64,000 bases of DNA, taken from the NCBI RefSeq assembly GCF_006716865.1, contig NZ_VFPT01000001.1, positions 1,793,001-1,857,000 on the forward strand. The letters are read 5' to 3'. Shown in pieces: positions 54,980 to 64,000 of the stretch (position 1 is the first letter of the stretch; each line of letters starts with the position of its first letter). A program made the position numbers and the translations under genes. This DNA comes from Roseinatronobacter monicus (lineage in GTDB: Bacteria; Pseudomonadota; Alphaproteobacteria; Rhodobacterales; Rhodobacteraceae). The notes beneath the pieces were generated by a model. It was not told the DNA's origin and ran no database searches. It was given only the letters and a program-made list of their open reading frames with translations.

Positions 54980-56449
54980 TCACGCGGTTTTCTTGTCCGA
55001 ACCCGTGCTTTCTTCGATGTCGCCTTCGACCACATCGCCACCCTCGTCCTCTGTTGGTTCAACAGGTTTGGGAAGGCTGCCCACAATCAACGGCAACAGT
55101 TCTGTCTGGGTTGCGGATGGCCCGGTGCTGTCAGGCGCATCGCGCCATTCCAATGTGTCGAACGCCCCGCAATTGTCGCATATCGCCTGCCAGGACGCAT
55201 GCACGTGCTGGCATTTGGAACAGATCCATTGCGGGCCGCGCTTGGCTGTCAGGGCACGCGCAAGCCAGCCGCGCACAACCGCATCATCTGCCCCTTCGCC
55301 ACGCTCGATTGCGGCCATGATGGTCAGCGCGCGCACGGTTGGATCGGTTTCATAGACATCCCCAAGGGCGCGCCGCGCGGCAGGGAAATCTTCGGTGGTG
55401 ATCAGCAACTCCGCACGCAGCAGCTTGGTTTCAGCAGCGTCCGGGTGCATGCGCAGCAGCTTTTCGAACCGGGTTTTGCGCTGCAACGGTGTTTCGTCTT
55501 TTTCAATGGCGGCAAAAGCTGCGGCCAGATCAGGATGCGGCTGCACTTTCCATGCGCGTTTAATTACCTTGGCGGCGTAACTGCCCTTGCCTTGGGCGGT
55601 CAAAGCCTGCGCAGCGGCGACTGCGGCAGGGATCAGGTCGGGCGACAGGCGATTTGCCTCGATCGCGGCCTCGCGCGCGCGGGGCAACTCGCCCTGTGCT
55701 GCCAGCTTATCCGCGTCTTGCAGGGCAAGGATCGCATCGCGTCTGCGCCAGACATCGCGCGGCAGAGTGCCCGAGGATTTCTTGATCATCAGCGTCTTGC
55801 GCGCACCGCTCCAGTCTTCGGCGTCGGTCTGCAACTGCAAAAGCGTGTTTTGCGTCGCCTCATGGGCGGGCTGCATTTCCAGCGCTTTCGCCGCAAGCGC
55901 GCGGGCTTTGTCCTTGTCGCCCTGATCCAGCTTCGAGCGGATCAACCCCTGCACCGCCACAAAGCGGCTGCGATTATCGCCCAGCAATGCCTTGTAGCGT
56001 TCCTCGGCCAAGGCGCTGTTGCCCTTGATCTCGGCAGCCTGTGCGACAAGCAGATTGGTCATTACGGGGCGGTTGAGAAGCTTATGCGCTTTCTCGGCCT
56101 TTGCGATGGCGGTTTTTCCATCCCCCTCGGCCTGCGCAACCATCGCCAGAAGCAGCGCATCAAGGCCGCGCTTTTCGCGGTTGCGCATAAAGAAACGCTG
56201 CACAGCCGTATCATCGCCATTCATGAACCGAAGCATCGCCATCGACAGGCCCAGCAATTTCAGCACCAGCCAAAGCGCGACAAGCAAGACCACCAAGGCA
56301 ACAAGCGCCTGAATCGGACCCAGCACAAATTCCATATCCAGAATGCGCAACCCGACTGTCTGGTTGCTGTCCATCAACTGGCCCGCGCCATAGGCAATCG
56401 CAACAACCAGCATCACAAAGAGCAGGATCTTGATTAATGTCCAGAACAT
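54980..56449 (-). CDS. hemY: HemY-type TPR membrane protein with C-terminal zinc ribbon
   Basis: 489 residues. HemY_N region with two N-terminal membrane segments (LIKILLFVMLVVAIAYGAG; ALVALVVLLVALWLVLKLL), then TPR repeats (PVMTNLLVAQAAEIKGNSALAEERY, cited 55980-56055). A C-terminal rubredoxin-like zinc ribbon has two Cys pairs (ICSKCQHVH, ICDNCGAFD), as in LapB. HemY of the TPR type is linked to haem synthesis by gene position; its role is not settled. It is the last gene of hemD-mic60-hemY, 10 bases after mic60. Confidence 0.88.
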   Translation of the reverse strand: MFWTLIKILLFVMLVVAIAYGAGQLMDSNQTVGLRILDMEFVLGPIQALVALVVLLVALWLVLKLLGLSMAMLRFMNGDDTAVQRFFMRNREKRGLDALLLAMVAQAEGDGKTAIAKAEKAHKLLNRPVMTNLLVAQAAEIKGNSALAEERYKALLGDNRSRFVAVQGLIRSKLDQGDKDKARALAAKALEMQPAHEATQNTLLQLQTDAEDWSGARKTLMIKKSSGTLPRDVWRRRDAILALQDADKLAAQGELPRAREAAIEANRLSPDLIPAAVAAAQALTAQGKGSYAAKVIKRAWKVQPHPDLAAAFAAIEKDETPLQRKTRFEKLLRMHPDAAETKLLRAELLITTEDFPAARRALGDVYETDPTVRALTIMAAIERGEGADDAVVRGWLARALTAKRGPQWICSKCQHVHASWQAICDNCGAFDTLEWRDAPDSTGPSATQTELLPLIVGSLPKPVEPTEDEGGDVVEGDIEESTGSDKKTA

Positions 56450-56459
56450 AGAGACTTCC

Positions 56460-57995
56460 TTACTCTGTCGTGATGGCGTTGGTCAGGTCAGGCAAAGCAT
56501 TGCGCGCGGCAAGCCGCGCACGCGCTGCACCCAGCCAATCGCTCATGGCCGCCTGTGCGGTATCCGGCAATGCGTCAATCTCGGCAAGGGCACCGTCCAG
56601 ATCGCCCGCTTCGAGTGCGGCGCCTGCGCGCGACAACACGGCATCGGGGTCATCCCCCTCGCGCGGCACGGTCGAGCGCGCGCCGACTTGCGCACGCAGG
56701 AAATTGGCCAAGCGGTCAGCGGTGCTATCGGTGGGCGCATCTTGCAAGGCGGCGCGCAAAGCGGCGCGCGCAGCTTCCGGATACGCGTCTTGCAACTCCT
56801 CAAGGGTTGCAATTCCCGACGCGGCGGGGGCGGTCAAATCCTCGGAAACGCTTACGCCCGCCTCTTGCAGACGCGCGACAGCATCGGCATAGGGGGCGCC
56901 TGTTTCAAGGGCTGCGCGCAAGCTGTCCAACCCGGATTGCGCCAAGGCCGTGTCAACTGCGGCTTCGGCCTCGGCCACGCGGCGTTCTGCCAGATCGCGC
57001 AAATCCGCCATATCAGCCGTGAGTGCGGCAATCTGTTCGTCGGCATCGCCAAATGCTGCGCGCAGGCTGCTCACCTCTTCGGCGACAGTTTCGGATTGCG
57101 CGGAAAGATCATCCAGACGGGCCTCTAGCGCGGACAGGTCTGTGTCCTCGCCAAGCTGTGCGCGCAATTGTGCAAGCTCGGCGTCAATATCGGCGCTTAA
57201 CTCTGCCTCGGACGCGGCGGGCAGACCGGCAATCTGCGCGCGCAACTCGGCAATCTCCGCCTCCAATGCCTGCGTATCGGCGGCGGGTGGCACGGCCTCC
57301 AGCTCTGCCCGAAGGCTGGCCATTTCGCTTTTAAGTTGTGTCAGCTCGGTTGTGTCTGGTGTTTGCTGCGCCGTGAAATAGGCTGCGGCATACCCGATCC
57401 CCCCGGCAAGAACCCCCCCAAGCAACAAGGGAAACAACCCGCCTGAACGCTCTAGTGCAACTGGGGGCGGTGCGGTCGGCACAACTGTGTCAACTGGCGC
57501 GCTGTCGGTTGCGCCCTTTGAGGTCGGTGTCTCCTTGGCACCCGCTGATGCCGCATCCTTGTCAGATGGCGCAGCATTCGGATCGGGCTCGGTGGGTGTC
57601 GCCTTGCCCGCCATCGGCACCATTTCAGGCGTGTCGACATCGGTGCCACGGCTGTCTTTGCCAGCATCCGCGTCGGGCGATGCAGCCTTTGGCGCATCAG
57701 TAGGTGCGGGCGGAGAGATATCTTTTGCCAGTTGTGATTCGGTGGCCGTGGCGACGGACGCTTCGCTTTTCGCTGTGCGCGCACCCGGCTTTGGTTTGGG
57801 GTCTGGCGTGGTGCTGCTGTCTGGCGCTGTCTTGGGCGCATCTTTCGCGCCGCTTTCGGTGCTTTTGGCGCGGTCCGGTTGATCCGTCGCTTTTGGGTCT
57901 GGGGCGTTTGAGGGGTCCGATCCTGCCGTGTCAGAGCCTGTTGTTGACGGGCCGGTTGTCGACGGGCCTTTTTTGCTGGTCGTTCTACGCGCCAA
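56460..57995 (-). CDS. Mitofilin/Mic60-like inner-membrane protein
   Basis: 511 residues. A long low-complexity N-terminal tail rich in Pro, Ala, Ser, Thr and Asp (residues 1-185) precedes one membrane segment (FPLLLGGVLAGGIGYAAAYF), then a long coiled coil (about 215-350) and a C-terminal mitofilin-type domain (LRAQVGARSTVPREGDDPDA). Alphaproteobacterial Mic60 is known from the hemD/hemY neighbourhood and can shape intracytoplasmic membranes. The assignment rests on architecture and position. Confidence 0.82.
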   Translation of the reverse strand: MARRTTSKKGPSTTGPSTTGSDTAGSDPSNAPDPKATDQPDRAKSTESGAKDAPKTAPDSSTTPDPKPKPGARTAKSEASVATATESQLAKDISPPAPTDAPKAASPDADAGKDSRGTDVDTPEMVPMAGKATPTEPDPNAAPSDKDAASAGAKETPTSKGATDSAPVDTVVPTAPPPVALERSGGLFPLLLGGVLAGGIGYAAAYFTAQQTPDTTELTQLKSEMASLRAELEAVPPAADTQALEAEIAELRAQIAGLPAASEAELSADIDAELAQLRAQLGEDTDLSALEARLDDLSAQSETVAEEVSSLRAAFGDADEQIAALTADMADLRDLAERRVAEAEAAVDTALAQSGLDSLRAALETGAPYADAVARLQEAGVSVSEDLTAPAASGIATLEELQDAYPEAARAALRAALQDAPTDSTADRLANFLRAQVGARSTVPREGDDPDAVLSRAGAALEAGDLDGALAEIDALPDTAQAAMSDWLGAARARLAARNALPDLTNAITTE

Positions 57996-58051
57996 ATTCT
58001 TACCCTCACTCCCCTACGCCGTACTGTGACAGCAATATTCTTTCTCTTACC

Positions 58052-58795
58052 TTATCGCGGCTTTCCCAAAGGCTCAAGCGTCTGCTGCATAGTGGCCAGT
58101 GCATCGCACATGGATCGGGCATCTGGCCGCGCAGCGACATGACAACTTGCCAGCGGACTGATCGTTGCGGCATTGGCGGCAGCGGTGCTGATCGCAACCA
58201 AATGCAGCCGCGTGGGGAGGGGCGCAATCGCGGCGATCGCATCTGCAAGCAAGCGGCCGGAGCGTGGCGAAAAGACCGGCAAAACCACATGGCCCCCTTG
58301 GCGCAACCGCGCCATTGCTTGCGCGCTCAGCGGCTGTGCAACCTGTTCATAACAAACCACCGCAGAGGCGTCTTGTCCCTGTGCACGCAGTGCCGCCGCA
58401 ATATCCGACGCTGCGTGCCGGCCCCGCAGATGAACAACCGGCGCGAGAGGGGGGCTGTGCGTCAAATCGTCCAACAGCGCGTTTGCATCCCCGCCCGACT
58501 GGTGCACTATAGCAAACCCTGCCGCGCGCGCCGCCTGCGCCGTGCGCGGCCCCACAGCCCAGACCACCCAGTCGCGCGCATCTGTCGCAAGGCTCAGGGC
58601 GCTGACCGCGTGCTGCGAGGTGAAGACGAGCGTGCGCGCGCCTGTCAGCGCGGCAACGTCCAAGGGCAGCAGAACAATCTCCAGCAAGGGGGCGCTCATA
58701 ACCGACCCCCGCCAGCCCGCCGCCTGCGCCTGTTCTGCAAACCGCGCAGACTCGGTTTCTGGGCGCGTTAGCATAAGACATGGGCGCTGGGGCAT
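58052..58795 (-). CDS. hemD: Uroporphyrinogen-III synthase
   Basis: 247 residues; closes hydroxymethylbilane to uroporphyrinogen III on the way to haem, chlorophylls and cobalamin. The family is weakly conserved: [14 protein letters not shown] at the start, [13 protein letters not shown], and [14 protein letters not shown] mid-protein. Position ahead of mic60-hemY supports the call. It is divergent from tsaD. Confidence 0.88.
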   Translation of the reverse strand: MPQRPCLMLTRPETESARFAEQAQAAGWRGSVMSAPLLEIVLLPLDVAALTGARTLVFTSQHAVSALSLATDARDWVVWAVGPRTAQAARAAGFAIVHQSGGDANALLDDLTHSPPLAPVVHLRGRHAASDIAAALRAQGQDASAVVCYEQVAQPLSAQAMARLRQGGHVVLPVFSPRSGRLLADAIAAIAPLPTRLHLVAISTAAANAATISPLASCHVAARPDARSMCDALATMQQTLEPLGKPR

Positions 58796-58894
58796 GTTTC
58801 ATCCAGTGTTTGCGCGGGCAAGTGGGGCCTGGGATTGTGCAGCCCTGATGCCAGTGGTAGCTGGAAATACGCGGCATTTGCAACCGGAGCCGGA

Positions 58895-60028
58895 ATGACA
58901 CTTACAAACAGGCCCAACCTGCCCGCCCCTGACAGGGCTGCACTGACCGTGCTGGGCATTGAAAGCAGTTGTGACGACACGGCTGCCGCAGTCATCCGCC
59001 ATGCGCCACCGGCTCCCGCGCAGATATTGTCCAGCGTGGTCTGGGGCCAGACCGAATTGCACGCAGGCTTTGGCGGTGTTGTTCCCGAAATTGCAGCCCG
59101 CGCCCATGCCGAAAAACTGGATCACGCCGTCGAGGCCGCGCTGACGCAGGCCGGTGTCACATTTACGGATCTCGATGCCATAGCCGTAACAGCAGGGCCG
59201 GGGCTGATTGGTGGCGTGCTGTCAGGCGTCATGCTGGCACGCGGAATTTCTGCGGCCACCGGCTTGCCGCTTTTGGGCGTGAACCATCTGGCGGGCCATG
59301 CCCTGACGCCAAGGCTGACCGACACGATTGCATTCCCCTATCTGATGCTGCTGGTCTCGGGCGGGCATTGTCAGTTTCTGCTGGTCTCGGGCGCGGATGA
59401 CTTCACCCGACTGGGCGGCACGATAGATGATGCCCCCGGCGAGGCATTTGACAAGGTGGCCAAGCTGCTCGCCCTGCCCCAACCCGGTGGGCCAAGTGTG
59501 GAAGCGGCCGCGCGCAGCGGCGATCCAAAGCGCTTCACCCTGCCCCGCCCGCTGATGGACAGGCCCGGTTGCGACATGTCTTTCTCTGGTCTGAAAACGG
59601 CCGTGTTGCGCACGCGTGACGCACTGGTTGCCGCACATGGCGGATTGCGTGAAAGCGACCGCGCCGATCTTTGCGCCAGCTTTCAGGCAGCAGTTGCCGA
59701 TGTGTTGTCAGGCAAGGCGCGCCGCGCATTGGCCCTCTATATGGCAGAGCACCCCGCGCAGCCCGTCTTTGCTGTGGCAGGCGGGGTCGCGGCGAATGCG
59801 ACCTTGCGCGGCGCGCTGGATCATGTCGCACAGCAGGCGGGTGCGCGCTTTCTTGCGCCGCCTTTGGCGCTGTGCACCGATAACGCCGCGATGATCGCAT
59901 GGGCGGGCCTTGAGCAAATCCGTGCGGGCACCCCTGCCCCGCAGGACTTTGTTGCAAGGCCCCGCTGGCCACTGGACAAGACGGCCGCCCCCCTGCTTGG
60001 TGCGGGCAAGAAAGGGGCGAAATCATGA
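58895..60028 (+). CDS. tsaD: tRNA N6-adenosine threonylcarbamoyltransferase
   Basis: Transfers the threonylcarbamoyl group to A37 of ANN-decoding tRNAs, with TsaB, TsaE and TsaC. Family motifs: [31 protein letters not shown] and [14 protein letters not shown], with metal ligands in place. The protein has 377 residues from the ATG at 58895, with GGAG upstream. It overlaps gpsA by four bases. Confidence 0.96.
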   Translation: MTLTNRPNLPAPDRAALTVLGIESSCDDTAAAVIRHAPPAPAQILSSVVWGQTELHAGFGGVVPEIAARAHAEKLDHAVEAALTQAGVTFTDLDAIAVTAGPGLIGGVLSGVMLARGISAATGLPLLGVNHLAGHALTPRLTDTIAFPYLMLLVSGGHCQFLLVSGADDFTRLGGTIDDAPGEAFDKVAKLLALPQPGGPSVEAAARSGDPKRFTLPRPLMDRPGCDMSFSGLKTAVLRTRDALVAAHGGLRESDRADLCASFQAAVADVLSGKARRALALYMAEHPAQPVFAVAGGVAANATLRGALDHVAQQAGARFLAPPLALCTDNAAMIAWAGLEQIRAGTPAPQDFVARPRWPLDKTAAPLLGAGKKGAKS

Positions 60029-60975
60029 GCGTAGCAATCCTTGGTGCGGGCGCATTTGGCACAGCGCTGGCCTGTGCACTTGGCGATGTAACACTGTGGT
60101 GCCGCGATCCGGCACAGGCCGAAGCCTTGCAAAGCAAGCGCGAGAATGCGGCCAAATTGCCCGGTGTGCCCTTGCCCGAAGGCGTGAGCATTACCAGCGA
60201 TCTGGGTCAGGTGAGTGCCGAAACTGTGCTGCTTGCCATTCCCATGCAACAAACCCGCCCGTTTCTGAAAACGCATGGCGCAGCTTTGCGCGACCGCCAG
60301 TTGGTTGCGTGCTCAAAGGGCGTTGATCTGGAACTGATGATCGGGCCTGTCGGGGTGATCCAGTCGGTTTTGCCAGATGCGCAGGCCGCACTCCTGACCG
60401 GCCCCAGCTTTGCCGATGACATTGCGCGCGGCCTGCCCACGGCGCTGACCCTTGCCTGCGCCGACCGCGCGCTTGGAATGGCATTGCAAGAACAGCTCTC
60501 GACCTCGCATTTGCGACTGTATCGCAATGACGATGTGATTGGCGCAGAACTGGGCGGCGCGTTGAAAAACGTGATCGCGATTGCCGCAGGCGTCACCATT
60601 GGCGCGGGTCTGGGCGAGTCTGCGCGCGCGGCCCTGATGGCGCGCGGCTATGCCGAAATGCAGCGGCTTGCTCTCAGCCTTGGCGCGCAGCCCGATACCT
60701 TGGCGGGGCTGTCGGGGTTGGGGGATCTGATCCTGACCTGCGGATCAGAGAAATCACGCAATTTCCGTTACGGGGCCGCGTTGGGGCGTGGCGAGGCATT
60801 TGACAGCGCCACAACCGTTGAAGGGGCTGCGACCGCGCGCGCGGTGGCGAAGCTGGCGAAATCACAGGGGCTGGACATGCCGGTGACGCGCATGGTTGCG
60901 GCCCTTGTCGAAGGGCTTATAACTATGCCCGAAGCGCTGGCCGCATTGCTGGCCCGCCCCCTGACCGATGAATGA
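60025..60975 (+). CDS. gpsA: Glycerol-3-phosphate dehydrogenase [NAD(P)+]
   Basis: Reduces dihydroxyacetone phosphate to sn-glycerol-3-phosphate for phospholipids. The protein has 316 residues. NAD-binding [15 protein letters not shown], catalytic-region [16 protein letters not shown] and [19 protein letters not shown] are all present. It starts within the tsaD stop and is followed 12 bases later by the YCII gene. Confidence 0.96.
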   Translation: MSVAILGAGAFGTALACALGDVTLWCRDPAQAEALQSKRENAAKLPGVPLPEGVSITSDLGQVSAETVLLAIPMQQTRPFLKTHGAALRDRQLVACSKGVDLELMIGPVGVIQSVLPDAQAALLTGPSFADDIARGLPTALTLACADRALGMALQEQLSTSHLRLYRNDDVIGAELGGALKNVIAIAAGVTIGAGLGESARAALMARGYAEMQRLALSLGAQPDTLAGLSGLGDLILTCGSEKSRNFRYGAALGRGEAFDSATTVEGAATARAVAKLAKSQGLDMPVTRMVAALVEGLITMPEALAALLARPLTDE

Positions 60976-60987
60976 AAGGACTGCCCG

Positions 60988-61263
60988 ATGCCGCTTTACA
61001 TGATGCTGTGCACCGACAAATCCGACGCGCTGGAGTTGCGCAAAGCCACGCGCGAGGCGCATCTTGCCTATGTCGCCGAGACGGGTTGTGTCGTGCAGGC
61101 GGGCCCGCTGCTGGACGCGGCAGGCCAGATGGCTGGTTCACTGATCGTGCTGGACCTGCCCGATATCGAGGCGGCCAAACTCTGGGGGGCCAATGACCCC
61201 TATGCAAAAGCAGGCCTGTTCGAGGCCGTGCGCGTGCAGGAATGGAAAAAGGTCATCGGCTGA
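60988..61263 (+). CDS. YCII-family protein
   Basis: 91 residues, ferredoxin-like YciI fold, possibly a small enzyme or dimer-forming domain of unknown reaction. Features: MPLYMMLCTDKSDALELRKATR, REAHLAYV with the family His, and DPYAKAGLFEAVRVQEWKKV. It overlaps the EVE gene by one base. It shares a unit with tsaD-gpsA. Confidence 0.88.
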   Translation: MPLYMMLCTDKSDALELRKATREAHLAYVAETGCVVQAGPLLDAAGQMAGSLIVLDLPDIEAAKLWGANDPYAKAGLFEAVRVQEWKKVIG

Positions 61264-61682
61264 TGCGCTTCTGGCTGATGAAATCCGAACCCGATGCGTT
61301 CAGCTGGGACGATCTGGTGGCCAAGGGCGACACGGGCGAGGAATGGGACGGCGTGCGCAACTATCAGGCGCGCAACAACATGCGCGAAATGGCGCTGGGG
61401 GACCGCGCGTTTTTCTATCACAGCCAAAAGGAAAAGGCCGTGGTGGGCATATGCGAAGTGATCGCGCTGGCGCATCCCGACAGCACCACGGATGATCTGC
61501 GCTGGGAGTGTGTCGATGTGAAGGCCGTGGCCCCACTGCCGCAGCCAGTGACATTGGCAATGTGCAAATCCGACCCGCGCCTGAGCGATATGGCGCTGGT
61601 CAAAACCTCGCGCCTGTCCGTGCAGCCTGTCTCCGCCGAAGAATGGGCGATCATCTGCCAGATGGGCGGGATTGATCCCTAG
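61263..61682 (+). CDS. EVE-domain protein
   Basis: 139 residues, PUA-like EVE domain: FWLMKSEPDAFSWDDL, EWDGVRNYQARNNM and DRAFFYHSQKEKAVVGICEV. EVE proteins are thought to bind modified bases in nucleic acids. The ATG at 61263 shares a base with the YCII stop; the ORF start at 61242 is not needed. It converges on the ABC ATPase gene 12 bases later. Confidence 0.92.
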   Translation: MRFWLMKSEPDAFSWDDLVAKGDTGEEWDGVRNYQARNNMREMALGDRAFFYHSQKEKAVVGICEVIALAHPDSTTDDLRWECVDVKAVAPLPQPVTLAMCKSDPRLSDMALVKTSRLSVQPVSAEEWAIICQMGGIDP

Positions 61683-61694
61683 GCGGCGCGCCGT

Positions 61695-63311
61695 TCACGC
61701 CTGACTGGCGCGTTCCACCAACAGATTGCTCAGCCAGTCCGGGTCCATTTCGGGCACCGAGGACAGCAGCAATTCCGTGTACGGCGCATGGGGCGGCGCA
61801 AAGACCTGTTCTTTCGGCCCCTGTTCCACAACGCGCCCGCGCTGCATGACGACCACATCATCCGCAATCGCGCGCACTGTCGCCAGATCATGGGTGATGA
61901 ACATATAGGCCAGCCCCAGATCGGTTTGCAGCTTGTCCAGCAGCCGCAATATTCCTTCCTGAACGATCTGGTCCAGCGCCGATGTCACCTCGTCACAGAT
62001 GATCAGGCGCGGCTCTGCGGCCAATGCGCGGGCAATGCCGATGCGCTGTTTTTGCCCGCCCGAAAACTCTGAGGGCAGACGGTCGATATAGCGGTCTGGC
62101 TCCAGCTCGATCATTTCAAGAAGCGCGCGCACCCGCTCGCGCAAGGCGCGCCCCTTCAGTCCCAGATACATTTCGGCGGGCCGCCCGATAATTTCGCGCA
62201 AGGTCAGTTTGGGGTTCAGGGCGGTGTCAGCCATCTGATAGATCATCTGGCACTGGCGCAACTGGTCACGGCTGCGCGCGCGGTAATCCGGGGGCAAGGG
62301 CGTGCCATCCAGCAGCACCTCGCCGCTGCTTGGCGGCAGCAACCCGGTCAGAACCCGTGCCGCGGTCGATTTGCCAGACCCGCTTTCGCCCACCACAGCC
62401 ACAGTGCGCCCAGCATGAATGTCGAAGCTGACATCTTCCAGCACAGTCGTCTTGCCATAGGCGGCAGTAATCCCGCGCACCGAAATCACCGGCTCACCCG
62501 ACACAGGCGGTTGCTCGGCGCGGGCAAAACTGCGCACCGCCCACAGGCTTTTGGTATAATCTTCACGTGGAGCGCTCAGCATGGTGCGGGTATCCGCCTC
62601 TTCGACCTGCTCGCCGCGCAGCAGAATCTTGATGCGGTCCGCCATCTGCGCCACCACCGCCAGATCATGCGTAATATAGATCGCGGCGGTTCCGAACTGG
62701 CGCACGATATCGCGGATGGCGGCCAAGACTTCGATCTGGGTGGTGACATCCAGCGCGGTCGTCGGCTCGTCAAAGATGATCAGATCAGGGCGACAGGCCA
62801 TCGCCATTGCGGTCATCGCGCGCTGCAACTGCCCGCCCGACACCTGATGCGGATAGCGAAAGCCGATCTCTTCAGGGTTGGGCAAGCGCATCTTGGCATA
62901 CAACTCGACCGCGTCCTTTCGCGCCTGCCCGCGCTCCATGACACCGTGCAGCAGGGGCGCTTCGGAATATTGGTCGATCAGCTTGTGGGCCGGGTTAAAA
63001 CTGGCCGCCGCCGATTGCGCGACATAGGCAATCCGATGCCCACGTAGCCCGCGCTTCTTGCGCTCGGACACGGTGCGCAGATCAATCCCGTCAAAGCGGA
63101 TTTCCCCGCCCGAAATTCGGCAGCCATCGCGCGCAAACCCCATCGCGGCCAGCCCCAGCGTGGATTTGCCCGCGCCGGATTCGCCAATCAGCCCTAAAAC
63201 CTCGCCCTTATGCAGGGTCAGGTCCAGCCCCTTGATGATGGGCAACCATTCATCGCCCGCGCGCCCCTCGATATACAGATCACGAATGCTCAGCAGCGGC
63301 TCGTCAGTCAT
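61695..63311 (-). CDS. Peptide-type ABC transporter, double ATPase (fused DppD-DppF)
   Basis: 538 residues carrying two complete ATPase domains in one chain. First: GESGAGKST, VSGGQLQRA, LIIFDEPTTALD. Second: GESGSGKST, FSGGQKQRIG, LIICDEVTSALDQ. It matches nickel/peptide-type importers with fused ATPases (GsiA/YejF layout). The ATG at 63311 has GGAG eight bases upstream; a longer ORF reading back to 63467 lies in the permease gene. It is 5 bases after the permease stop. Confidence 0.93.
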   Translation of the reverse strand: MTDEPLLSIRDLYIEGRAGDEWLPIIKGLDLTLHKGEVLGLIGESGAGKSTLGLAAMGFARDGCRISGGEIRFDGIDLRTVSERKKRGLRGHRIAYVAQSAAASFNPAHKLIDQYSEAPLLHGVMERGQARKDAVELYAKMRLPNPEEIGFRYPHQVSGGQLQRAMTAMAMACRPDLIIFDEPTTALDVTTQIEVLAAIRDIVRQFGTAAIYITHDLAVVAQMADRIKILLRGEQVEEADTRTMLSAPREDYTKSLWAVRSFARAEQPPVSGEPVISVRGITAAYGKTTVLEDVSFDIHAGRTVAVVGESGSGKSTAARVLTGLLPPSSGEVLLDGTPLPPDYRARSRDQLRQCQMIYQMADTALNPKLTLREIIGRPAEMYLGLKGRALRERVRALLEMIELEPDRYIDRLPSEFSGGQKQRIGIARALAAEPRLIICDEVTSALDQIVQEGILRLLDKLQTDLGLAYMFITHDLATVRAIADDVVVMQRGRVVEQGPKEQVFAPPHAPYTELLLSSVPEMDPDWLSNLLVERASQA

Positions 63312-63316
63312 GGCGC

Positions 63317-64000
63317 TCACTCCTTCAGGCCGGATGCGCGGTGCAACTGCCAATCGACCACGAAATTCACCGCGACAGTCAGAAGCGCAATCGCCCCCGC
63401 AGGCAGCAACGGGGTGATATCGCCAAAGGTGATCAGCGTGGCATTGTCGCGCACCATAGAGCCCCAATCAGCCATCGGCGGCTTGATCCCAAGGCCCAGA
63501 AAGGACAGCGAAGATATGGTCAGGAATACAAAACAAAACCGCAGCCCGAATTCCGCAACCAAGGGGGCCAGCGCATTGGGCAAGATCTCGCGCCGGATCA
63601 GATACCATGTCCCTTCGCCGCGCAGACGCGCAGCCTCGACATAGTCCATCACGACAATCCCTTGCGCGACCGAGCGCGAAATCCGGTAGACGCGGGTCGC
63701 ATCCACAGCCGCGATCACAAGGATCAGCGTCAGCACCGAGGTGCCGAAAATCGTCAGCAACAAAAGCGAGAAAATCAGCGAGGGAATCGCCATCAGCGCA
63801 TCGACAAAGCGCGACAGCACCTGATCCAGCCAGCCCCCGCGCAGCGCCGCCCAGATGCCCAGAAACGCGCCCACAACGAAGGCCAGCACTGTGGTGGCAA
63901 AGGCAATGCCAACCGTGTTGCGCGCGCCAAAGATCAGCCGCGACAGCATGTCCCGGCCCAGCCGGTCAGTGCCCAATGGGTGCGCCCCGCCCCAAGGCTG
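63317..64000 (-). CDS. Peptide-type ABC transporter permease (DppC-like), 5' end outside window
   Basis: At least 227 residues; the reading frame is open to base 64000, so the N-terminal part is missing. The visible start reads GGAHPLGTDRLGRDMLSRL, the DppC mark, and the EAA loop is DYVEAARLRGEGTWYLIRRE. Other transporter genes are expected beyond the window. It is coupled to the fused ATPase. Confidence 0.9.
   Translation of the reverse strand, partial: QPWGGAHPLGTDRLGRDMLSRLIFGARNTVGIAFATTVLAFVVGAFLGIWAALRGGWLDQVLSRFVDALMAIPSLIFSLLLLTIFGTSVLTLILVIAAVDATRVYRISRSVAQGIVVMDYVEAARLRGEGTWYLIRREILPNALAPLVAEFGLRFCFVFLTISSLSFLGLGIKPPMADWGSMVRDNATLITFGDITPLLPAGAIALLTVAVNFVVDWQLHRASGLKE

Noticed and set aside
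1..64000. CRISPR array, prophage or rRNA operon
   Set aside because: No regularly spaced repeats, no phage structural genes and no rRNA sequence seen.

Overview
The window looks like chromosomal DNA of a Rhodobacteraceae (Alphaproteobacteria) species, probably a moderately halophilic or haloalkaliphilic relative of Rhodobacter, Roseinatronobacter or Rhodobaca. This rests on high GC with many GCGC runs, the gene orders gcvT-gcvH-gcvP, hemD-mic60-hemY, glcD-glcE-glcF and tuf/tRNA-Trp/secE/nusG/rplK/rplA, an ethylmalonyl-CoA mutase, and a complete ectoine operon. Genus-level placement is inference. No phage, plasmid, CRISPR or rRNA sequence was seen.

Layout. 1-5.5 kb: 5' part of rpsA, then ectA-ectB-ectC-ask (compatible-solute synthesis) on the minus strand, facing a divergent MarR-type regulator. 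5.7-11.4 kb: a five-gene peptide-type ABC importer. 11.4-18 kb: rlmJ, an aminotransferase gene split by an IS5-family element, a periplasmic PPIase and trpE. 18.2-22.9 kb: gcvTHP behind a tandem glycine riboswitch. 23-27.6 kb: cpdB-like nucleotidase, nudC, pgsA and moaD-moaE. 27.7-35 kb: rplA, rplK, nusG, secE, tRNA-Trp and tuf, with a sulfotransferase-like gene, an acetyltransferase and an ABC exporter lodged within this normally compact block. 35-43.3 kb: a lipoprotein, parC, a secreted DUF4139 protein, ubiK, lgt, a NDUFAF7-type methyltransferase and pgeF. 43.4-46.3 kb: a 48-aa ORF, an hsp20 gene split by an IS630-family element, and a serine protease. 46.4-53.2 kb: glcDEF, a LysE/ArgO exporter and ethylmalonyl-CoA mutase. 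53.3-64 kb: a GT61-like protein, tRNA-Thr, hemY-mic60-hemD, tsaD-gpsA-YCII-EVE, and the start of a second peptide-type ABC transporter.

How the parts work together. Aspartokinase feeds aspartate into ectoine synthesis through aspartate semialdehyde, whose dehydrogenase is not in the window. glcDEF and ecm both meet at glyoxylate metabolism, and both have a GGTAA/TTACC inverted repeat just upstream. The glycine cleavage operon is controlled by a riboswitch.

Most notable signals: (i) two genes are cleanly interrupted by insertion sequences, and the original reading frames can be rebuilt to the base; (ii) the interrupted hsp20 gene keeps a candidate heat-shock promoter and a 5' leader that folds like a ROSE RNA thermometer; (iii) a sulfotransferase-like gene whose only usual upstream start codons lie inside tRNA-Trp; (iv) an AUG-AUG-UAA mini-ORF set directly behind the Shine-Dalgarno of cpdB; (v) a two-hairpin repeat found twice with compensating stem changes. 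No convincing wholly new multi-gene system was found.
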